Below, piece by piece: positions 59,398 to 64,000 of a stretch of DNA of 64,000 bases (within the stretch, counting starts at the first letter, position 1; each line of letters starts with the position of its first letter). The position numbers and the translations under genes were made by a program. The DNA lies in NCBI GenBank assembly GCA_947383835.1, contig CANDEV010000013.1, positions 12,740 through 76,739 on the forward strand, written 5' to 3'. The DNA is from an uncultured Clostridia bacterium (GTDB lineage Bacteria; Bacillota; Clostridia; Oscillospirales; Ruminococcaceae). The notes beneath the pieces are model-generated. The model had not been told where the DNA came from. It made no database searches and saw only the letters and a list, made by a program, of their open reading frames with translations.

Positions 59398-60669
59398 ATG
59401 GCTGAACTGATATATAACAAACAGGGGCGGCTGCTTTTTACAGAGGAAATGCGAAGAGAATATACTATCCTCATTCCGCAGATGCTGCCAATTCATTTCG
59501 CCATTCTGGAGCGGATATTTAATAATCACGGCTACAAGGTGGAGCTCCTTAAAACCACGGGAAGAAAGGTTATTGACGAGGGTCTGGAAAACGTCCACAA
59601 CGATACCTGCTATCCTGCGCTTTTGGTAATAGGGCAGTTTATGGAGGCGCTGAAGTCGGGAAGATACGACATGAACAAGACCGCACTGATGATGATACAG
59701 ACGGGCGGCGGGTGCAGAGCTTCCAATTATATACATCTTATTCGAAAGGCTCTTAAACGAAGCGGCATGGAGCAGATCCCTGTTATTTCCCTTAATTTGG
59801 CAGGGCTTGAGAAAAATCCGGGCTTTAAGCTTTCGGCAGCTATGCTGGCGCAGTTTATCACAGGCATTTGCTATGCGGATTTGATAATGCTTATCGCAAA
59901 TCAGGTTCGTCCCTATGAGAACAACAAGGGCGACTGCGACAGGCTTATCGAAAAGTGGATAAACAAGCTTGTTGATATCAAGTTCAGCTTTACGGCTTTC
60001 GGCAGACTTTCGAGGGAAATCGTTTCGGATTTTGAAAAGATACCGTATACTCCCGACCCAAACAAAACCAAGGTGGGTATTGTGGGAGAAATATTTATAA
60101 AATACTCTCCGCTGGGCAACAACGAGCTGCAAAAATTTCTCGAAAGCGAGGGATGTGAGGTTCGCTGCCCCGGACTTATAGATTTTCTGATATTTATGGG
60201 CGACCACCATGTGGTGGAAACTCATCTGTACCATATAAAATACCTTAAATTCATTGCTTCAAGCGGTGTAAAGGGATTTTTTAAGATGATGCAGAATAAA
60301 ATTATAAAGGCAATAAGCGATTCACGCTTTACAGGAGTAACACCATTCGAGGAGACAAAGAAAATGGTGGAACCGTTTGTTTCTCCCGCCAATAAAATGG
60401 GCGAGGGCTGGCTCCTTACCGCAGAAATGGTGGAGCTTATAAGAAGCGGAGTCAGCAATATCGTCTGTGCACAGCCTTTCGGCTGTCTGCCGAACCACGT
60501 TGTGGGCAAGGGCATGATAAGAAAGATACGCAGAGTTTATCCGCAGGCAAACATTGTATCAATTGACTACGACCCCGGTGCAACAAAGGTCAATCAGGAA
60601 AACCGCATAAAGCTTATGCTTGCCACTGCTCGTTCAGCGGCAAAATACAGCGAAAGCGATACAATATAA
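59398..60669 (+). CDS. Acyl-CoA dehydratase activase-related protein, stand-alone HgdB-like part
   Basis: A 423-residue protein related to the C-terminal part of the large (about 1400 residue) 2-hydroxyacyl-CoA dehydratase activase-related proteins of Clostridia. Conserved cysteine blocks are present: VHNDTCYPALLVIGQF, MIQTGGGCRASNYIHLIRKA and VCAQPFGCLPNHVVGKGMI, with VSIDYDPGATKVNQENRIKL at the end. The cysteines could hold an Fe-S cluster. The partner ATPase domain is not in the window. AAGGAG precedes the ATG. The biological reaction is unknown. Confidence 0.75.
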   Translation: MAELIYNKQGRLLFTEEMRREYTILIPQMLPIHFAILERIFNNHGYKVELLKTTGRKVIDEGLENVHNDTCYPALLVIGQFMEALKSGRYDMNKTALMMIQTGGGCRASNYIHLIRKALKRSGMEQIPVISLNLAGLEKNPGFKLSAAMLAQFITGICYADLIMLIANQVRPYENNKGDCDRLIEKWINKLVDIKFSFTAFGRLSREIVSDFEKIPYTPDPNKTKVGIVGEIFIKYSPLGNNELQKFLESEGCEVRCPGLIDFLIFMGDHHVVETHLYHIKYLKFIASSGVKGFFKMMQNKIIKAISDSRFTGVTPFEETKKMVEPFVSPANKMGEGWLLTAEMVELIRSGVSNIVCAQPFGCLPNHVVGKGMIRKIRRVYPQANIVSIDYDPGATKVNQENRIKLMLATARSAAKYSESDTI

Positions 60670-60750
60670 TTTCGGATACACTAAAGTGTATATATAATGT
60701 AAAACAAGTCATGACAAAGCATGACAAAACATATGAAAGGATGGGATATT

Positions 60751-61761
60751 ATGTCTTTGTACGGAATAAATGCGTACACCTCAAATTCACTTTACAGTCC
60801 GCTTATGTCCGGTAATTCATTGTCGTCCTTTAATAAGAGCTCAAAGTCAAACAGCACTGCTGATCTTATGGAGCTTGCAAGAAAGGCTGCCGTTGTGCGC
60901 TCTCCCGGTTATAAGAAGAGCATGATGGAGGAGTTCAAAAAGGCATTTTCTGCCGACGGCGACAGCAGCGAGGTTGGCAGCGCGGAAAGCGAGGCTAAGC
61001 TTTCAAGCAGCGCTAAGGATCTTAACAAATATGCCTCGGCTCTTGCTTCAAACAGCTTCAACACATGGACTAACAAAACGGACGCTGTTAAAAGCTTTGT
61101 TGAGGAGTACAACAGCGAGATCGAAAGCCTTGCTGACGCTACGGATAAATCCGACCTTGGCAGACAGTCTACGCTTATCAACACTACAAAAAAATACAGC
61201 GGACAGCTTGAAAAGCTTGGCATTACAGTCGGCGAGGACAATAAGCTTTCCATTAATGAGGACGTTCTCAAAAGAGCCTCGGACAGGGACGCAAGATTTC
61301 TTCTCAGCGGCGATTATTCCTACGCTTCAAAGCTTGGCATGAGCGTAACGGGAATTTCAGATTCCGCAAAGAGTATGGTAAAAGATTTTGCGGACAGCTA
61401 TAATAAAACCATTGACGGTCTGAAAAAGTCCGACAGTGCAAACGCGCTTACAAGAGGAGTTTCTCTCGTAAACATCTCAAAGGCATATTCCGGTACGCTT
61501 TCAAGAATAGGCGTTACTTTAGGAAGCGACAACCGCCTTACAGTTGACGAGGATAAGCTTTCCAGAGCTTCGGAAAGCGACTTAAAGGCTCTTTTCAACG
61601 GAAGCTATTCCTATGCAAGCAAGGTCGCGGACAAGTCGTCCTACATAAGCAATGCCGCAGGAGTAAGAGCGCAGTTCACTTACACAGCTAAAGGCAGTCT
61701 TATTAATAACAATAATAATATCTTTGACTCAGCGTTCAGTTATCTTTACAACAAGATATAA
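60751..61761 (+). CDS. FliD-like repeat protein
   Basis: A 336-residue Ser/Ala/Lys-rich protein with two similar modules. Module 1 (about 110-195) reads VKSFVEEYNSEIESL, GQLEKLGITVGEDNKLSINE and LLSGDYSYASKLG. Module 2 (about 210-300) reads VKDFADSYNKTIDGL, GTLSRIGVTLGSDNRLTVDE and LFNGSYSYASKVA. This resembles the C-terminal part of the flagellar cap protein FliD. No flagellar gene or signal peptide is seen. AAAGGATGGGATATT precedes the ATG at 60751. Two hairpin terminators follow. A filament, surface or export role cannot be decided. Confidence 0.65.
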   Translation: MSLYGINAYTSNSLYSPLMSGNSLSSFNKSSKSNSTADLMELARKAAVVRSPGYKKSMMEEFKKAFSADGDSSEVGSAESEAKLSSSAKDLNKYASALASNSFNTWTNKTDAVKSFVEEYNSEIESLADATDKSDLGRQSTLINTTKKYSGQLEKLGITVGEDNKLSINEDVLKRASDRDARFLLSGDYSYASKLGMSVTGISDSAKSMVKDFADSYNKTIDGLKKSDSANALTRGVSLVNISKAYSGTLSRIGVTLGSDNRLTVDEDKLSRASESDLKALFNGSYSYASKVADKSSYISNAAGVRAQFTYTAKGSLINNNNNIFDSAFSYLYNKI

Positions 61762-61782
61762 ACGTATTGAGACCGTATGATC

Positions 61783-61820
61783 AAAGCTTGATGTTCCGAT
61801 GTGGGGGCATCAAGCTTTTT
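61783..61820 (+). terminator. Terminator after the FliD-like gene
   Basis: AAAGCTTGATG and CATCAAGCTTT around a 14-base loop, then TT. Confidence 0.75.
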
Positions 61821-61826
61821 GGCGCC

Positions 61827-61869
61827 AAAACGCCGCAGTATGAAAATTACAGCATACTGCGGCGTTTTT
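61827..61869. terminator. Bidirectional terminator between convergent genes
   Basis: AACGCCGCAGTATG and CATACTGCGGCGTT form a perfect 14-bp stem with A and T runs on either side; it also serves cysK. Confidence 0.85.
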
Positions 61870-61896
61870 ATATATTTAAGATGCAAGTGAATATAT

Positions 61897-62826
61897 TCAA
61901 TTTGCAAACATAGGTGTTGAAAGATAACGCTCGCCTGTATCCGGAAGCAAAGCGACAATAGTCTTTCCTTTGTTCTCGGGACGCTTTGCAAGCCGGATCG
62001 CAGCCCATACTGCGGCTCCAGACGATATGCCCACAAGTACTCCCTCTGTTCTGGCGATTGCCCTGCCTGCTGCGAATGCGTCCTCATTTTCAACAACAAT
62101 TATTTCGTCATAAATTGTTGTATCAAGCGTCTCCGGCACAAATCCCGCTCCTATTCCCTGAATTTTGTGGGGACCTGCCTTGCCCTCTGAAAGAACGGGA
62201 GAGCTTTTCGGCTCTACAGCAACGACCTTGACGTTTGGATTTTTAGATTTAAGATACTTGCCTACACCGCTTATTGTGCCGCCTGTTCCGACTCCGGCAA
62301 CAAAAATGTCCACCTTGCCGTCTGTGTCCTCCCAAATCTCAACACCCGTTGTTTTAACGTGTGCCTCGGGATTTGCAGGATTTGAAAACTGTGACGGGAT
62401 AAAGCTGTTCGGTATTTCCTTGGCAAGTTCCTCAGCCTTTTCGATAGCGCCTGTCATGCCTTTTGAGCCGTCAGTGAGGACAAGCTCCGCGCCGTATGCT
62501 TTCATAAGGTTGCGGCGTTCAACGCTCATGGTCTCCGGCATTGCAATTATAAGACGGTATCCTCTTGAAGCCGCTACTGATGCAAGACCGATTCCCGTGT
62601 TTCCGCTGGTAGGCTCAATAATAACGCTGCCCTGCTTCAGTAAACCCTTTGCTTCAGCGTCGTCTATCATAGCCTTGGCAATTCTGTCTTTGACTGAGCC
62701 TGCGGGATTGAAGTACTCCAGCTTGGCAAGGATAGTTGCCTCAAGACCGTTGGCTTTTTCGGTGTTCTCCAGTTCCATAAGCGGGGTATGACCTATAAGG
62801 TCGGTAATTTTTTTCACTGTATTCAT
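61897..62826 (-). CDS. cysK: Cysteine synthase A (O-acetylserine sulfhydrylase)
   Basis: A 309-residue PLP enzyme that makes cysteine from O-acetylserine and sulfide. Signatures: HTPLMELEN, the PLP lysine in [49 protein letters not shown] and [12 protein letters not shown]. The end [15 protein letters not shown] is typical of CysK. AAGGAGAAATTAC precedes the ATG. Its promoter at 62893-62921 is perfect in spacing. No T-box or S-box leader is evident. Confidence 0.96.
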   Translation of the reverse strand: MNTVKKITDLIGHTPLMELENTEKANGLEATILAKLEYFNPAGSVKDRIAKAMIDDAEAKGLLKQGSVIIEPTSGNTGIGLASVAASRGYRLIIAMPETMSVERRNLMKAYGAELVLTDGSKGMTGAIEKAEELAKEIPNSFIPSQFSNPANPEAHVKTTGVEIWEDTDGKVDIFVAGVGTGGTISGVGKYLKSKNPNVKVVAVEPKSSPVLSEGKAGPHKIQGIGAGFVPETLDTTIYDEIIVVENEDAFAAGRAIARTEGVLVGISSGAAVWAAIRLAKRPENKGKTIVALLPDTGERYLSTPMFAN

Positions 62827-62892
62827 TGTAATTTCTCCTTAAAAACAAATTAGCATATTAATCCTATGTAATTAGTATGTTTTAATAGTTAA

Positions 62893-62921
62893 ATTATATC
62901 ACATATTTTTCATTATGTCAA
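62893..62921 (-). promoter_or_regulatory. Promoter of cysK
   Basis: On the minus strand: TTGACA, 17 bases, TATAAT, about 67 bases before the ATG. Confidence 0.75.
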
Positions 62922-63042
62922 TAGCTTTGTTTAAATTTAACATTTTTGTAAAAAATGCTGAAAATAAAAAAATTGCAGATGAGTTTTGCTAAATACTTGA
63001 CAATAAGAAAAAAATGTGTTAAAATAATTTAGTGAATTTTTA

Positions 63043-63129
63043 GCCGCTGTGGTGGAATAGGCAGACACAAGGGACTTAAAATCCCTCGGTAGAAATATCG
63101 TACGAGTTCAAGTCTCGTTAGCGGCACCA
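63043..63129 (+). tRNA. tRNA-Leu (anticodon UAA)
   Basis: An 87-base type II tRNA. The acceptor stem GCCGCTG pairs with the TAGCGGC end, followed by an encoded CCA. The anticodon stem-loop GGGACTTAAAATCCC places TAA in the loop. A long variable arm (TCGGTAGAAATATCGT) follows, and the T arm is ACGAG-TTCAAGT-CTCGT. A long variable arm with a UAA anticodon means leucine. Confidence 0.95.
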
Positions 63130-63130
63130 G

Positions 63131-63173
63131 TGCTCTCGAATCCTTGTTGTACAAAGGGTTTGAGAGCATTTTT
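63131..63173 (+). terminator. Terminator after tRNA-Leu
   Basis: TGCTCTCGAATCCTT and AAAGGGTTTGAGAGCA pair with few mismatches, then TTTTT. The stretch 63174-63596 holds no convincing gene, only short open frames and hairpins such as ACGAGGGC-AGA-GCCCTCGT. Confidence 0.8.
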
Positions 63174-63596
63174 GTTGTGCCGGTTTTCATTTTGTGTCGT
63201 TGTGGTTTGTGCTTAAATGACACAAAAACGGCACAAAGAATGTACTTAACATTATGAAATACTGCCAAAAGATACGATAAGTTACACCACATTAAGAATT
63301 TTAGAGATCGTTTCAGCAGATGTGATTTTCGAGGAATAGTCTAAATGGCTGTAACAATTTGCCGTCGTGTTGAAACTTGCAGATTCTGAAAAACAAACTG
63401 TGTAAATGCATTTTCAGGATAAAAATGTCAAGGCTAAAAAAGCAGTCAAAAAAGAGGCAACGCTGAGGAGCGACCCAAAGCAGACTGAGGAATATTAAGG
63501 CGAAGAACAGTGGTATGAAATGCCGCTGTTTTTCTTCGTCGGGTATTTAAAAGCGGATAAACCTCGGGAGCACGAGGGCAGAGCCCTCGTCAGCCG

Positions 63597-63947
63597 TTAG
63601 GCTGCCAGTCTGTCCTCAAAGGAAATCATAAATTGTGAATAAGCAAGCCCCAAATCACGGACAGGCATTGTCCACTTTTTTGAAATCTCTTGGACGCTCA
63701 TATAGACAACTTTTTTAATCGAATCGTCTGTTGGGAAAATCGCTTTGGATTTCGTAAATTTTCTCACCATTCTATGGTACGATTCAATAGTGTTTGTCGT
63801 ATAAATTATTCTCCGAATCTTTTGTGGATATTCAAAAAAAGCCGTGAGTTCTGCCCAGTTTTTCTCCCATGATTTTAAAATGTTAGGGTACTTATTGTCC
63901 CGCTTTTCACGAAATTCTTCCTTTGCAAATTCAGTGTCGTCAAGATT
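63597..63947 (-). pseudogene. Truncated IS256-family transposase
   Basis: The minus strand reads LDDTEFAKEEFREKRDNKYP, ILKSWEKNWAELTAFFEYPQ, IRRIIYTTNTIESYHRMVRK, and ends YSQFMISFEDRLAA. YTTN-IE-HR is the C-terminal catalytic block of IS256-type transposases, including the final conserved Glu. About 117 residues remain of the usual 390-410. The match stops near 63947, where unrelated sequence with a TGA in frame begins. Confidence 0.8.
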
Positions 63948-64000
63948 AGAGCGTGTTCACATAAAAACAGCATCAAAAATCATAGCTAAAGTAAGATTGC
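63948..64000. mobile_element. Possible end of a second insertion sequence
   Basis: From AGAGCGTGTTCACATAAAAA the sequence no longer matches the transposase frame. The abrupt change suggests another element inserted into the IS256 copy. The window ends too soon to identify it. Confidence 0.35.

Noticed and set aside
62827..63042. T-box or S-box leader before cysK
   Set aside because: The leader is short, with a plain promoter about 67 bases from the ATG; no T-box sequence was found.
63401..63498. Short open frame KNVKAKKAVKKEATLRSDPK... ending at 63498
   Set aside because: About 30 codons without a ribosome site; perhaps a gene remnant, but not supported as a gene.

Overview
The window looks like a chromosomal segment of a low-to-moderate GC, Gram-positive anaerobe of the Clostridia, most likely a Ruminococcus-like Oscillospiraceae. 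This is an inference from gene content: strong AGGAGG ribosome sites, a SpoIID-type sporulation protein, a family 44 glycoside hydrolase, an acyl-CoA dehydratase activase-like protein, DUF1385, DUF421 and DUF6514 proteins, two-component and cyclic-di-GMP signalling, and Firmicutes-type integrative mobilizable elements.

Layout. 1-1.8 kb: the lysis end of a prophage or remnant (endolysin tail, holin, Dam-type methylase) and small HTH regulators. 1.9-8.6 kb: a putative zinc-binding SprA-like protein, a divergent XRE/small-membrane-protein pair, a PH-domain protein, FkbM methyltransferase, CPBP protease, a TfoX C-terminal domain protein, an isochorismatase-family hydrolase and pyruvate kinase. 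8.8-12.3 kb: an XRE regulator followed by six tandem paralogous four-helix membrane proteins in one tightly packed operon. 12.3-23.5 kb: SpoIID, two diverged citrate synthases flanking a signalling block (membrane protein, lipoprotein, response regulator, histidine kinase, DUF1385), then a MarR/PNPOx operon with a perfect operator. 23.5-35.9 kb: a second XRE/small-membrane-protein pair, a SHOCT protein, Mrp ATPase, a large diguanylate cyclase, a membrane-anchored GH44 enzyme, two transporters and GMP synthase (guaA).

35.85-50.2 kb: accessory region. Two integrative mobilizable elements appear to sit in tandem at the 3' end of guaA. Each has a tyrosine integrase, an excisionase-like protein, an XRE regulator and a MobV relaxase. 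Copies of a GAGTGGGA-type core are visible at 35848, 41014 and 50195. The first element carries a rolling-circle Rep. The second carries a GIY-YIG protein and an AT-rich three-gene cassette: a fused restriction-methylation-specificity protein, a DUF262 protein and a HEPN-like protein. This cassette is the best candidate here for a little-described defence system.

50.4-64 kb: decayed copies of an HTH-DUF6514 cassette, two tandem seven-helix GGDEF-EAL proteins, a promoter-terminator unit without an ORF (small-RNA candidate), DUF421, a P-loop ATPase, a LUD protein, an activase-like protein, a FliD-like repeat protein, cysK, tRNA-Leu(UAA) and a truncated IS256-type transposase at the edge. A near-palindromic MITE-like repeat occurs three times (17.4, 26.7, 56.0 kb). 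No CRISPR array or rRNA was seen.
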